64,000 nt of DNA, taken from assembly GCA_018402305.1 (NCBI GenBank), contig JAGYJE010000001.1, positions 248,001 to 312,000 on the forward strand, given 5' to 3'. The first letter of the stretch is position 1; the number at the start of each line of letters is the position of its first letter. The notes under the pieces were generated by a model. That model did no database searches, was not told the origin of the DNA, and saw only the letters and a program-made list of their open reading frames with translations. This stretch comes from Puniceicoccaceae bacterium (GTDB taxonomy: Bacteria > Verrucomicrobiota > Verrucomicrobiia > Opitutales > Coraliomargaritaceae). A program made the position numbers and the translations under genes. Shown here piece by piece: positions 21,182 through 29,833 of this stretch.

Positions 21182-21937
21182 TCAATGGCGGCGGCGGGCG
21201 GCGACCACCCCAAGTGCGGCGGCTCCGATCATGAGTGCATAGCTCGAAGGCTCGGGCACGGCTGAGACGCTCATTATAAAGTTGTTGCTACGGGGACCTA
21301 CCCAGCTGGTTCCAGAGTTTGTGGAGGCGTATGCGTTTGAGGTGATGCCATTCGTAACATCCCATTGCAATGCGCCCTCAGAGTTTAGCGTCGTCCCCCG
21401 TGCGAGAAGATAGTAGTTGGTGCTCGCCCCGAGGGTCACGCTCAACCCCGAGATCGTCAAAAGGCTGGATGCATCGGGGAGGTTTTCAGCCAGTCCCGTG
21501 TAGATCGCGGAACCGACCTGAGCCCCAGGGCTGCCCGAGGCCCCGGCCGCGTCCCAGACCTGAATCTCGAAGTTTCCGGTAGTATCTCCACGCTTATCCG
21601 AGAGACGCAGTGCTACCTCGTCGAGTACGAAGTTTGTCGTCGTTGTTGAAAATCCTTGGGCTAGCCACTGAGTATTCGAAACATTGGTACTGCCATTAAT
21701 CGCATCCGAGAGGTTATTGAACAAATATGCCTGGGCTTGGCCCGCATGGCCACAGCATGCAATGGCCCCGATCAGCATGAGCAAGGACAGGCAGGACCCG
21801 CCTCTGCCCGCTTGGGCGGCGCACAGACCGGGCTTTTGCTTCGACTTAACAAGCGAAGTAGATGACTCTACGGGATTTGCGGTTTGATAGGAAATCTCTT
21901 TTTGCGTTTCGATCATCATGGAAGTTGATTGGTTCAT
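21182..21937 (-). CDS. PEP-CTERM sorting-domain protein
   Basis: 251 residues. C-terminus has the exosortase signal: VPEPSSYALM, a hydrophobic stretch and RRRH. A long N-terminal leader precedes the signal hydrophobic core (LSLLMLIGAIACCGHAG) with probable cleavage after AQA; the start is taken at the ATG at 21937 (MNQSTSMMIETQ), with 21988 and an inner MIETQ as alternatives. The mature domain (NTQWLAQGFSTTTTNFVLDEVALRL...GSPGAQVG) resembles the choice-of-anchor R type. Expected to be exported and cleaved/anchored by an exosortase encoded elsewhere; no exosortase is in this window. Single-gene unit. Confidence 0.85.
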   Translation of the reverse strand: MNQSTSMMIETQKEISYQTANPVESSTSLVKSKQKPGLCAAQAGRGGSCLSLLMLIGAIACCGHAGQAQAYLFNNLSDAINGSTNVSNTQWLAQGFSTTTTNFVLDEVALRLSDKRGDTTGNFEIQVWDAAGASGSPGAQVGSAIYTGLAENLPDASSLLTISGLSVTLGASTNYYLLARGTTLNSEGALQWDVTNGITSNAYASTNSGTSWVGPRSNNFIMSVSAVPEPSSYALMIGAAALGVVAARRRH

Positions 21938-22023
21938 AGGTGAGTATATGGCTTGTTTATCTAAAATTTCCAAAATACCACAGTGCAATTTGGGAGTCAG
22001 ATAAGCTACTGGGAGATGAAGGT

Positions 22024-22068
22024 AAAAAACGCCGGTGCAAGACCTAAAAGTAGGTTTTTTCGCGGCGT
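22024..22068 (-). terminator. Terminator of tRNA-Lys
   Basis: On the minus strand, downstream of the tRNA, CGGCGT...ACGCCG-type arms (22063-22068 with 22029-22034) enclose an inner stem ACCTA/TAGGT (22042-22046 with 22051-22055) and are followed by six T on the transcript (22029-22024). Typical two-part intrinsic terminator. Confidence 0.65.
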
Positions 22069-22127
22069 CTTCCCAAAGTTCTTTGACTGACCGCAGCCTG
22101 AGAAGCCCATGACGACTTGGGGCAGGC

Positions 22128-22203
<76 letters not shown>

Positions 22204-22225
22204 AGAAACCCTAGCGAAGCGCGAG

Positions 22226-22254
22226 AGCAAAGAAGCTGAGCTGGCTGTTGTCAA
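22226..22254 (-). promoter_or_regulatory. Candidate promoter of tRNA-Lys
   Basis: Minus strand TTGACA (22254-22249), 17-base spacer, TTTGCT (22231-22226). Predicted start about 16 bases before the tRNA 5' end. The -35 is a perfect consensus; the -10 is weak. Confidence 0.5.
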
Positions 22255-22330
22255 GGAAAGGAGGTGTAATTATTTTAAATTTTGAACGCGTACACGAGGA
22301 ACAAATCAAATAGGATAGACTCTTATTTCC

Positions 22331-22945
22331 ATGAACTACCCTATGACGACCAAAACCGAGGCAATTCCATCCGACGAGCTACTGATCAATCGCATCAAGG
22401 CGGGCGACCTATCTGCCTACAACGAGATCGTCACGCGTTACTACGACCGCATATTTGCCCGTGTTTCGCAGCTATTGAAAAATAAGCAGGATGCCGAGGA
22501 GGTCACGCAGGATGCCTTTATCCGTGCGCATCGGGGGTTGGAGAATTTTCGCGGCGAGGCTTCTTTTTCCACCTGGCTTTACCAAATTGCCACAAATCTC
22601 GCGCACAACCGCTACTGGTACTGGTTCAGGCGCAAGCGGGAACAGTCGATTTCCATCGACCAGCCTTTGACAGATGATGGCAGTATGACGCTTGAAAATG
22701 TGATGCCCTCCGGGGGAGAAAGTCCAGCCGAGGCAGCCGTTACGCAAGAGTTTGTCGATCGGGTTTCGGAATGTATGCAGGGTCTCAACGAAAAACACAA
22801 AGAAGTGCTGATTCTGAGAAACGTTAAAAATTTAAGCTATGATGAGATCGCCTGCCAGCTGGACATCAGCGTTGGCACAGTGAAGAGCCGGATTGCCCGT
22901 GCCCGAGAGAGCTTGCGCGATCTGATGGGCAGCGATTTTTCGTGA
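22331..22945 (+). CDS. ECF-type RNA polymerase sigma factor
   Basis: 204-residue sigma-70 family group 4 (RpoE-like) factor. Region 2 with YDRIFARVSQLLKNKQDAEE and TQDAFIRAHRGLENFRG...FSTWLYQIATNLAHN (~38-95); linker of ~45 residues; region 4 helix-turn-helix LNEKHKEVLILRNVKNLSYDEIA...GTVKSRIARARE (~152-195). Region 3 absent, as in ECF factors. Start at 22331; a second ATG at 22343 is possible. The following gene (22968) encodes an anti-sigma-like membrane protein, so this pair may form a signalling unit. A GGAAC element at 22298-22302 could be part of an autoregulated ECF promoter. Confidence 0.93.
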   Translation: MNYPMTTKTEAIPSDELLINRIKAGDLSAYNEIVTRYYDRIFARVSQLLKNKQDAEEVTQDAFIRAHRGLENFRGEASFSTWLYQIATNLAHNRYWYWFRRKREQSISIDQPLTDDGSMTLENVMPSGGESPAEAAVTQEFVDRVSECMQGLNEKHKEVLILRNVKNLSYDEIACQLDISVGTVKSRIARARESLRDLMGSDFS

Positions 22946-22966
22946 CCGTTTTTCATGACCGTTTTT
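22941..22966 (+). repeat. 2 x 13-bp direct repeat over stop and start codons
   Basis: CGTGACCGTTTTT and CATGACCGTTTTT are adjacent, and a third partial copy CATGACCGAAG follows. The array contains the sigma gene stop (22943-22945) and supplies the ATG used by the next gene (22968), plus an out-of-frame ATG at 22955. Confidence 0.9.
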
Positions 22967-22967
22967 C

Positions 22968-23852
22968 ATGACCGAAGAAACATTTATAGAATTGGTTGAC
23001 CTCTATTTAGATAGAGAAATCACGAAGGAGGCTATTCTGCGATTGAAGGCGGAACTAGCGGTTAACGCGGACCGCCGTCAGTTATTTCTGGAGCGGAGCC
23101 GCTTACACAAGGCAATGCAAATGGCGCTGAATCCACAAATGGCGCAGAATTCACAAAGGGCGCAGAATTCACAAAGGGCGCAGACAGCGCAGACAACGCG
23201 AACGATTGGCGCGAGCCGGGTGACTCACTCGGGCCAAATGCCGGGCATGCCGGGCATGCCGGGCATGCCGGGCGGCCTCGGCATGCCTAGGCGAGGGCTC
23301 CGGTGGTCTCTTGGCTTTGGTTTGGCTGCGTCGCTCGTTTTCGGCTGGATGTTTTTGAGCTCAATGTCGCTCATTCGGCCGGATAGCCAGCCCAACGCAC
23401 AGAGGTTCATTAGCGGCACAAGCGGCACAGGCGGCATTAACAGCACTAGCGGCACCAGCGGCATTAACGATAGTAGCGCCGGCGAGTCCATTTCTGACTT
23501 TGTTGACGAAGCGCTTTCGAAATGGAGCAGTGAGGCGGGCTTGAAGCGGTATGCCTCAAGACAGGAGCGGGGGCTTGCCATTGAGCGCACCAGTCTCGCC
23601 GCGCAACTCCGTCTCATGGGCCTACGACCTGAGTTGACGCCGCTCAACAAAGAGTTGCGCTCTATCGACCTGGCGACCCTGCAAGCGGAGCCGACAAGGA
23701 GCCGCGCTGAGTTATTGACCACGCTACAACGGCATTCCGTCATGCCGGAGCCCCGTATTTTGAGCTATGAAGTGCCGGTGAAATCGGCTGTGGAGGCTTC
23801 AGATCGGTCCTACGGTAGCGGATTTCAGCCCTCTTTAATCAGCTTTCGGTAG
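22968..23852 (+). CDS. Anti-sigma-like single-pass membrane protein
   Basis: 294 residues, 22 bases after the sigma gene. N-terminal ~50 residues (FIELVDLYLDREITKEAILRL...ADRRQLFLERSRLHKAM) match the helical N-terminus common in proteins next to ECF sigma factors in Verrucomicrobiota; there is no zinc-binding HxxxCxxC motif. One transmembrane helix (~115-135, SLGFGLAASLVFGWMFLSSM). Before it lie repeat-encoded stretches (QNSQRA units; MPG x4); after it an SGT/SGI-rich stretch and a helical C-terminal domain. Role as an anti-sigma factor is inferred from position and topology. Confidence 0.75.
   Translation: MTEETFIELVDLYLDREITKEAILRLKAELAVNADRRQLFLERSRLHKAMQMALNPQMAQNSQRAQNSQRAQTAQTTRTIGASRVTHSGQMPGMPGMPGMPGGLGMPRRGLRWSLGFGLAASLVFGWMFLSSMSLIRPDSQPNAQRFISGTSGTGGINSTSGTSGINDSSAGESISDFVDEALSKWSSEAGLKRYASRQERGLAIERTSLAAQLRLMGLRPELTPLNKELRSIDLATLQAEPTRSRAELLTTLQRHSVMPEPRILSYEVPVKSAVEASDRSYGSGFQPSLISFR
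23123..23176 (+). repeat. 3 x 18-bp in-frame repeat
   Basis: Units GGCGCAGAATTCACAAAG (two exact, one diverged at 23123), translated as QNSQRA-type hexapeptides inside the anti-sigma-like protein. Confidence 0.9.
23238..23273 (+). repeat. 4 x 9-bp in-frame repeat
   Basis: Four exact ATGCCGGGC units, translated MPG MPG MPG MPG, just before the transmembrane helix of the anti-sigma-like protein. Confidence 0.95.
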
Positions 23853-23957
23853 CGAGGGAGCCGAGGCAGCCCTGGAAGCGCTCAAATCGGATTTCCGCTT
23901 GCATCCGAAGCCGGGGCGTTCATACCTCGGAGGTTCATCGTTGAACCTGAAAACTTT

Positions 23958-25211
23958 ATGAAAATCGTCTTAGCGTATTCGGGAGGTTTAGATACCTCCG
24001 TCCTTGTCAGCTGGTTGAAAGATCACTACGGCGCCGAAATTATCACCTTTGCTGCCGACGTTGGTCAGGAGGAGGAGCTGGACGGCTTGGCCGAAAAGGC
24101 AAAAGCCACTGGTGCCTCGGCACACTACACGGTCGACTTGGTCGATGAGTTTGCGCGGGATTTCATTTTCCCAATCATGCGGGCAAATGCAGTGTATGAA
24201 GGGCAGTATCTGCTGGGCACCTCAATTGCTCGCCCGCTTATTGGAAAAGCGCACGTGGAGATCGCTGAGCGCGAGGAGGCGGATGCTGTGGCGCACGGTG
24301 CGACGGGGAAGGGGAATGATCAAGTTCGTTTCGAGTTGGCTTATGCAGCTCTGGCACCAAAGCTACAAATTATTTCCCCGTGGAGAATGGATGCTTTCCG
24401 CAAGGCTTTTCCCGGGCGGACGGAGATGATTCAATATTGCCGTGAAAATAACATTAACGTGGAAGCCAGTGCCTCAAAGCCTTATTCGATGGACCGGAAT
24501 CTGCTTCATATTTCTTACGAAGCGGGGATTCTGGAGGATCCTTGGTTTGATCCCACGGAGGACGCTAATAAGGCGATGTATAAATTGACGACGGCCCCGG
24601 AAGACGCCCCGGACGAGGCGCAGTATGTCGAACTCGACTTTCAGCAAGGCGACTGTGTGGCGGTGGACGGTGTATCGATGACGCCCGCGCAAGTCATGAA
24701 ACAACTTAACCGCCTTGCCGGCAAGCACGGCGTCGGTCGGGTTGATTTGATCGAGAATCGCTTTGTTGGTATGAAGAGCCGGGGTGTCTACGAGACCCCG
24801 GGTGGCACCATCCTGATGCACGGGCACCGTAATATGGAGACATTGACGATGGACCGGGAACTCATGCACCTGCGGGATAGCCTGATACCCCGTTACGCAC
24901 AGCTGGTCTACAATGGTTTTTGGTATGCACCCGAGCGCGAAGCCTTGCAGGCCTTTATTGATGATTCGCAAAAGACGGTGACGGGTACGGTTCGGCTTAA
25001 GCTCTACAAGGGCAATGTCACTACAGTCGGGCGTAAGTCGCCGCTCTCTCTTTACGATGAAAATATCGCTTCGATGGAGGGCGTCGTCAGCGACTATAAC
25101 CCGGATGATGCCAGTGGGTTCATTCGCCTGAACGCATTGCGTTTGCGCCGCCGGGCGCTCGCCCAAGGCGGCCCCGAGATCGCCTCAGAGAGCCATCTTT
25201 TAAAGGAGTGA
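23958..25211 (+). CDS. argG: Argininosuccinate synthase
   Basis: ATP-dependent ligation of citrulline and aspartate in arginine synthesis; 417 residues. PP-loop ATP-binding motif [15 protein letters not shown] (~6), [11 protein letters not shown] (~92), and the second signature [13 protein letters not shown] (~115). The start at 23958 is the first residue of the PP-loop strand, as in homologues. Followed by pdxJ with the argG stop 11 bases before its ATG; co-transcription is likely. Confidence 0.96.
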   Translation: MKIVLAYSGGLDTSVLVSWLKDHYGAEIITFAADVGQEEELDGLAEKAKATGASAHYTVDLVDEFARDFIFPIMRANAVYEGQYLLGTSIARPLIGKAHVEIAEREEADAVAHGATGKGNDQVRFELAYAALAPKLQIISPWRMDAFRKAFPGRTEMIQYCRENNINVEASASKPYSMDRNLLHISYEAGILEDPWFDPTEDANKAMYKLTTAPEDAPDEAQYVELDFQQGDCVAVDGVSMTPAQVMKQLNRLAGKHGVGRVDLIENRFVGMKSRGVYETPGGTILMHGHRNMETLTMDRELMHLRDSLIPRYAQLVYNGFWYAPEREALQAFIDDSQKTVTGTVRLKLYKGNVTTVGRKSPLSLYDENIASMEGVVSDYNPDDASGFIRLNALRLRRRALAQGGPEIASESHLLKE

Positions 25212-25222
25212 GGCCTTCTCTA

Positions 25223-25984
25223 ATGAACCGCTCTTATTGTCTTCTCGGCGTCAACGTCGATCACGTCGCCACCCTCCGCCAAGCTCGCTACCGGGCGCAT
25301 CCTCTGGATCATGGCGACGAAGTTGAGCCCGATTGTGTCGCCTTCGCCTTAGCCTGTGAAGCGGCCGGTGCCGATGGCATCACCATACACTTGCGTGAGG
25401 ACCGGCGCCACGTTCAGGATTCGGATGTACGGCGTGCCCATGCGCAGATAGGGACGCGGCTGAATCTGGAAATGGCCTGCACGGCGGCCATGGTGGACTA
25501 TGCGCTGCAGCTCAAGCCTCACTCAGTCTGTCTTGTCCCGGAAGGTCGCCATGAGATAACAACCGAAGGCGGACTCGATGTGGTTGGCCAGAAGGCAAAG
25601 GTGGCTGAAGTCGTCGCTGCAATGACAGCGGCGGGTATCAAAACCAGTTTGTTTATTGACCCCGATCCGGCGCAGATCGAAAACTCAGCCGAGGTCGGCG
25701 CTCCGTGGGTCGAGTTGCACACCGGTGCCTACGCCAACGCTTACTACCATGAGGGCCGCTTACGCGAGTTTGCAGTGCTGCGCGATGGAGCTGAAATGGC
25801 CCATAATCTTGGACTGACTGTTAACGCGGGGCATGGTATCAATTACACGAATATCCGAGAGGTGATTACGCTGCCGCATCTTAACGAGTTGAATATTGGG
25901 CACTCTATAATCAGCCGTGCACTGTTTGTCGGCGTGGAACAGGCTGTAAGGGAGATGAAGGCACTAATGCAACTAATGCATTAG
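25223..25984 (+). CDS. pdxJ: Pyridoxine 5'-phosphate synthase PdxJ
   Basis: Condenses 3-amino-2-oxopropyl phosphate with 1-deoxyxylulose 5-phosphate to give pyridoxine 5'-phosphate (DXP-dependent vitamin B6 route). 253-residue TIM barrel; LGVNVDHVATLRQAR (~8), GITIHLREDRRHVQD (~52-66), the catalytic Glu in NLEMA, and VNAGHGINYTN (~197) are visible. The ATG at 25223 was chosen; a GTG at 25208 overlaps the argG stop but its AAAGGAG would have no spacing. acpS, often next to pdxJ, is absent here; the nnr gene follows after a repeat array. Confidence 0.95.
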   Translation: MNRSYCLLGVNVDHVATLRQARYRAHPLDHGDEVEPDCVAFALACEAAGADGITIHLREDRRHVQDSDVRRAHAQIGTRLNLEMACTAAMVDYALQLKPHSVCLVPEGRHEITTEGGLDVVGQKAKVAEVVAAMTAAGIKTSLFIDPDPAQIENSAEVGAPWVELHTGAYANAYYHEGRLREFAVLRDGAEMAHNLGLTVNAGHGINYTNIREVITLPHLNELNIGHSIISRALFVGVEQAVREMKALMQLMH

Positions 25985-26028
25985 CCCGATGTGCCCGATG
26001 TGCCCGATGTCCCGATGTGCCCGATGTG
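25985..26028 (+). repeat. 5 x 9-bp tandem repeat directly behind pdxJ stop
   Basis: Units CCCGATGTG beginning on the base after the pdxJ TAG; the third unit has lost its last G. Just before the stop the coding sequence itself holds a smaller direct repeat (ACTAATGCA twice). Confidence 0.95.
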
Positions 26029-26070
26029 CCGAGCGAAGCGCTGAATTGATTAGTACTCACAAATAAATCT

Positions 26071-27651
26071 ATGAAAGCTTTTTCTACGACACACCCGATC
26101 TTATCCTGCGAACAAGCCGATGTATTTGAATCGTCGATACTGAAGGATGAGGCAGCTGAATGGTCTGCTATGAAAACCGCGGGGCAGGGCATTGCCCGGA
26201 TGTTGATGGAGGATTACCCGGAGCTTCGACCCGTGCCAAAGCATTTAAAAGTGCTCGGCTTGATTGGAAAGGGCAATAATGGTGGCGATGCGCTTGTCGC
26301 CTGTGGTCAATTGCTGGCGGATTTCCCCAGGGCACAAGTTGATTTGATCCTGGTGGAGTCGGTTAATGGTCTGCGGCCCCTTGCCGCGAAGGCTTTGAGT
26401 CAGCTTGAAGGGCGGATCCGCACCCATACGGTAGACAGCCAGACCTCTCTCGGGAGCATGGCAGGCTTGCTCGAAGCAATCGGCGGTCGAGAGGGTTTTC
26501 ATCTGTGTATTGACGGCCTTTTGGGTACGGCATTGAAGCCCCCGCTTAGAGACCCCATTGAATCATTGATTCAAGCAATCAATGCCTATGATCGGGTTGA
26601 TTTACGCGCTGCAGTGGACCTCCCAAGCGGGTGGGGTGATGCGGGGGGAGCGATCGCGTTTCGGGCTGATTTCACCTATGCGACGGGGATCGTGAAAAGG
26701 CCGCTTTTTCGGGCGGGAGCTCACTGCGGGCGGATTCGTTATGTCGACCTGGGATTTTTCAAGGGGGATTTGCCGCTACCACCTGATTCCAAAGAACACA
26801 TCCTCTTGCCCAGTCTGCTGGATCCCTTGCGGCGCCTGCGTCCGGCGGTTTCGGAAAAGCGCTCGTTCGGCCATCTCTTTATTGTCGGGGGATCGACTCG
26901 CATGCCGGGCGCTCTTCTCATGTCTGTAAAAGCGGCGGTGCAGTCCGGGGTTGGTCTCGTCACGGCCTTTGCTCCCGCGTCGCTGGTTTCTGTCTTTGCG
27001 GCTCAGGTTCCTGAGGCAATGTGGGTGGCCTGGCCGGAGACAGCCAGCGGCACGCTCAACCCTCGTGGCATGGCGCTTTTGCAGGAACAAATTGGTAGAG
27101 CTGATGCGGTCCTGGCTGGGCCTGGCTTTGGTCGTGACCGGAATACGGAGATGCTCACTCAAGAGATTGTCCGCCAAGTCGAGTGTCCGGTTATCCTTGA
27201 TGCGGACGCGCTGCGCGCGCGCGTGATGGAGGCGGCCCAAAAACGAAAGCCTCAGTTCGGTCCTCTGATTGTCACGCCGCACATGGGCGAGTTTAAGCGT
27301 ATGGCCAAACTGCTCGAGGTGAGTGATCTAGACGCGGTAGTCCTTGATTTTGCCAATTTTAATAAACTGTCGATCGTCCTTAAAGGGCCCAACACCCGGA
27401 TTTGCGATGGGGCTCGCACGATCTACAGCACGCGTGGTGGGCCGGTGCTCGCGCGGGGTGGTAGTGGGGACTTACTGGCCGGTATTATCGGAGGCATGAT
27501 CGCTCAAGCCCAGAGCGGTGATTTGGAGGTGATCGCCCGAGGTGTGGCTTTGCACGGCGTGGCGGGGGAATTGTTGGCCAGGGCGCGGGGCCAGGTTATG
27601 GTCCGCACGACTGAACTGCTTGACTACCTGTCGGAGGCACTTCGAGGCTAG
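26071..27651 (+). CDS. nnr: Bifunctional NAD(P)HX epimerase/dehydratase
   Basis: Repairs hydrated NAD(P)H. 526 residues with the fused layout: N-terminal YjeF_N epimerase (LGLIGKGNNGGDALVACGQL, ~63-80; CIDGLLGTAL, ~148) and C-terminal ribokinase-like dehydratase (HLFIVGGSTRMPGALLMS, ~270; VLAGPGFG, ~349; VILDADAL, ~373; TPHMGEFKRM, ~393; ARGGSGDLLAGIIGG, ~462). Length is typical. Ends 4 bases before dprA. Confidence 0.93.
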   Translation: MKAFSTTHPILSCEQADVFESSILKDEAAEWSAMKTAGQGIARMLMEDYPELRPVPKHLKVLGLIGKGNNGGDALVACGQLLADFPRAQVDLILVESVNGLRPLAAKALSQLEGRIRTHTVDSQTSLGSMAGLLEAIGGREGFHLCIDGLLGTALKPPLRDPIESLIQAINAYDRVDLRAAVDLPSGWGDAGGAIAFRADFTYATGIVKRPLFRAGAHCGRIRYVDLGFFKGDLPLPPDSKEHILLPSLLDPLRRLRPAVSEKRSFGHLFIVGGSTRMPGALLMSVKAAVQSGVGLVTAFAPASLVSVFAAQVPEAMWVAWPETASGTLNPRGMALLQEQIGRADAVLAGPGFGRDRNTEMLTQEIVRQVECPVILDADALRARVMEAAQKRKPQFGPLIVTPHMGEFKRMAKLLEVSDLDAVVLDFANFNKLSIVLKGPNTRICDGARTIYSTRGGPVLARGGSGDLLAGIIGGMIAQAQSGDLEVIARGVALHGVAGELLARARGQVMVRTTELLDYLSEALRG

Positions 27652-27655
27652 ATCG

Positions 27656-28774
27656 ATGGCGCGAACCCTCCATCACCGACAAGCGCTCTTGGTCCTGAAC
27701 GGCTTGCCCGTGGTCGGGCCGGTCATGCTGCGGCGTTTGCTCGATGCCTTTGATGAGGACCCGGTAGCCATTCTTTCCTCGGATCGGCAACGTCTGCTGA
27801 ATGTTCAGGGAGTCGGTGAGAAAGCAGCCGGGGTGCTGCTCAATTGGGCGGATCATTTTAATCTCAGCCAGGAAATCGAACGCATGAAAGCGTCGGGGGT
27901 TCGTTTCCTTGCGCAGACCGATGAGGCCTTTCCGCCGATGCTGCGGGAGACTTTTGATCCACCGATTGGTTTGTATTGGAAAGGGAAATACAATGTGGAT
28001 CGGCCTTGCGTGGCCATTGTAGGGACCCGACGGGGTACGCTTTATGGGTTGAGTGTGGCAAAGCAATTCGCCTCCGAGCTGGCTCGGCTCGGGTTTTGCA
28101 TCGTGAGTGGCATGGCGCGGGGCACTGATACGGCCGCGCATGAAGGAGCTCTGGAGGTTGGGGGAAAGACCGTCGCTGTGATGGGCTGTGGTTTGGATAT
28201 TGTCTATCCTCCTGAGAATCTCGATCTTTATAAACAAATCGCAATCGAGGGTGCGGTGGCGAGTGAGTTTCCCTTCGGGAGAAGGGCGGACCGCCAGACC
28301 TTTCCCATGCGGAATCGCGTGGTTGCGGGTATGTGCGAGGCCATTATCGTGGTGGAAAGCGATGCTGCGGGGGGCAGTATGATTACGGCGCGCTTTGCCG
28401 GTGAGCAGGGGCGTCAAATTATGGCGGTGCCTGGCCGAATCGACCAAGCGAGCAGTGCGGGGTGCCATCAATTGATTCGGGATGGCGCTACGATGGTGAC
28501 CTCGGTGGACGATGTTCTGGAAGAGCTGCGTTACGCACGGCCGACGCAGACGGAGGCTGAACTGCCCCTCGAGTCAGGGGGACCGAAGACGGAATCGCTG
28601 AGCGATTTGGAAGTGGCTGTGCTAGCCTGCTTCGAAGGTGGAGAGCTTTGCCAGCCCGATGGGATATGCCAGCGGATCCAGCGGTCGGTTGCTGAGGTTT
28701 CGGGCTGCTTAATGAGCCTCGAAATAAAGAAACGGATCGTGAAGCGAGCAGATGGGCGTTTTGAGGCGCGTTAA
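27656..28774 (+). CDS. dprA: DNA-protecting protein DprA
   Basis: Binds incoming single-stranded DNA and loads RecA during natural transformation. 372 residues: N-terminal helix-hairpin-helix-like segment (LVLNGLPVVGPVMLRRLL...LLNVQGVGEKAA, ~11-60), Rossmann-like DNA_processg_A core with VAIVGTRRGTLYG (~118), FCIVSGMARGTDTAAHEGAL (~148), VMGCGLDIVYP, FPMRNRVVAGM (~220), ESDAAGGSMITARFA, and a C-terminal winged-helix-like part (~310-372). Starts 4 bases after nnr. Presence suggests competence potential. Confidence 0.94.
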   Translation: MARTLHHRQALLVLNGLPVVGPVMLRRLLDAFDEDPVAILSSDRQRLLNVQGVGEKAAGVLLNWADHFNLSQEIERMKASGVRFLAQTDEAFPPMLRETFDPPIGLYWKGKYNVDRPCVAIVGTRRGTLYGLSVAKQFASELARLGFCIVSGMARGTDTAAHEGALEVGGKTVAVMGCGLDIVYPPENLDLYKQIAIEGAVASEFPFGRRADRQTFPMRNRVVAGMCEAIIVVESDAAGGSMITARFAGEQGRQIMAVPGRIDQASSAGCHQLIRDGATMVTSVDDVLEELRYARPTQTEAELPLESGGPKTESLSDLEVAVLACFEGGELCQPDGICQRIQRSVAEVSGCLMSLEIKKRIVKRADGRFEAR

Positions 28775-28796
28775 TTCGCTTGTTAATCTTCAGAAG

Positions 28797-29735
28797 ATGG
28801 CAAAACCGTATACAGCAGCACAGATTACATGGATTGGGCTTTCGCTTAATTTGATCTTGGGCGTCATAAAGGTCGCCGGAGGGTGGCTGTTGCAGTCAAA
28901 AGCGCTTATTGCGGATGGAGCGCACAGCTTGCTCGACTTGTTGACCGACATAGCGGTGCTGATTGGTCTCTCGATGGCAAATAAGCCGGAAGATGCAAAT
29001 CATCTCTATGGACATCATAAATTTGCCAGCTTTGCCAAGCTGTCTGTCGGGGCCATGCTTCTCTTCTTCTCACTTGGGTTGGTTGTCGCCGCGATATGGG
29101 ATTTCCGCTCTGGAGTGAGTGCACCCCAAGCGGGGCCGGCGGTTCTTCTGGCAGTCGTTTCCCTGGTCTTGAAAGAAGGTCTCTTTTGGTGGACCCGCGC
29201 GGTGGCCTGGCGCTTGAAGTCGGATCTGGTCATGGCAAACGCCTGGCACCATCGAATGGATAGCCTATCCTCACTGGGGGTCGTCGTTGCCCTGGTGGGG
29301 GTCTGGCTGGGTGGTGAGTCGTGGGCCTTTCTGGATGATGCGGTGACTCTGGTTCTGGGTTGTTACCTGATTTTCGAATCAACCAAAATATTCCTCCGGG
29401 CTTGCTCTGACTTGCTCGACACGGCACCGGAGCGGGCGATTATCGAGGACCTGCGTGAGCATATTTTACCAACGCCCGGGGCCGTCGCTTACCACGATTT
29501 CCGCGTTCGGCGCGTTGGAGACCTCTACGAGGTGGATCTGCATCTACAGGTGGATCCCGCCATTTCCGTTGAGTCAGGCCATACGATCGCGCGGGCAGTC
29601 AAAAATAGAATGTGCGAAAAACATCCCGAGGTTTCTACTGTGCTCATACATGTTGAACCCGCTAATAAAGAGCATGTTATGAGTCGTGGACTGTCTGGCA
29701 GGGGAGGGACTGAGTCGACTGAGCTCGATCTGTAG
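28797..29735 (+). CDS. Cation diffusion facilitator (CDF) family transporter
   Basis: Metal/proton antiporter, 312 residues. Six hydrophobic segments in the first ~200 residues; metal-site motifs in helix 2 (LIADGAHSLLDLLTD, Asp/Asp) and helix 5 (NAWHHRMDSLSSLG, His/Asp), then a C-terminal cytoplasmic domain (~210-300) with YHDFRVRRVGDLYEVDLHL and a terminal HVEPAN. Resembles FieF-type (Zn/Fe/Mn) exporters; the metal is not determined. ATG at 28797, 22 bases after dprA. Confidence 0.92.
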   Translation: MAKPYTAAQITWIGLSLNLILGVIKVAGGWLLQSKALIADGAHSLLDLLTDIAVLIGLSMANKPEDANHLYGHHKFASFAKLSVGAMLLFFSLGLVVAAIWDFRSGVSAPQAGPAVLLAVVSLVLKEGLFWWTRAVAWRLKSDLVMANAWHHRMDSLSSLGVVVALVGVWLGGESWAFLDDAVTLVLGCYLIFESTKIFLRACSDLLDTAPERAIIEDLREHILPTPGAVAYHDFRVRRVGDLYEVDLHLQVDPAISVESGHTIARAVKNRMCEKHPEVSTVLIHVEPANKEHVMSRGLSGRGGTESTELDL

Positions 29736-29833
29736 GGAATTATGGCTTGTCTGTGGAGCTGTAACAGAATTGAAACGTAGGCTCTGCGCACGCACCCAGA
29801 CCTACAGGATATAGTGAGAGGAAATGCCCTAAT

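Noticed and set aside
22298..22323. ECF-type autoregulated promoter of the sigma factor
   Set aside because: GGAAC is present but the -10 part is not recognisable, and one site alone is not enough.
25985..26028. Possible CRISPR-like array
   Set aside because: Units are only 9 bases, directly adjacent with no spacers; a simple tandem repeat.
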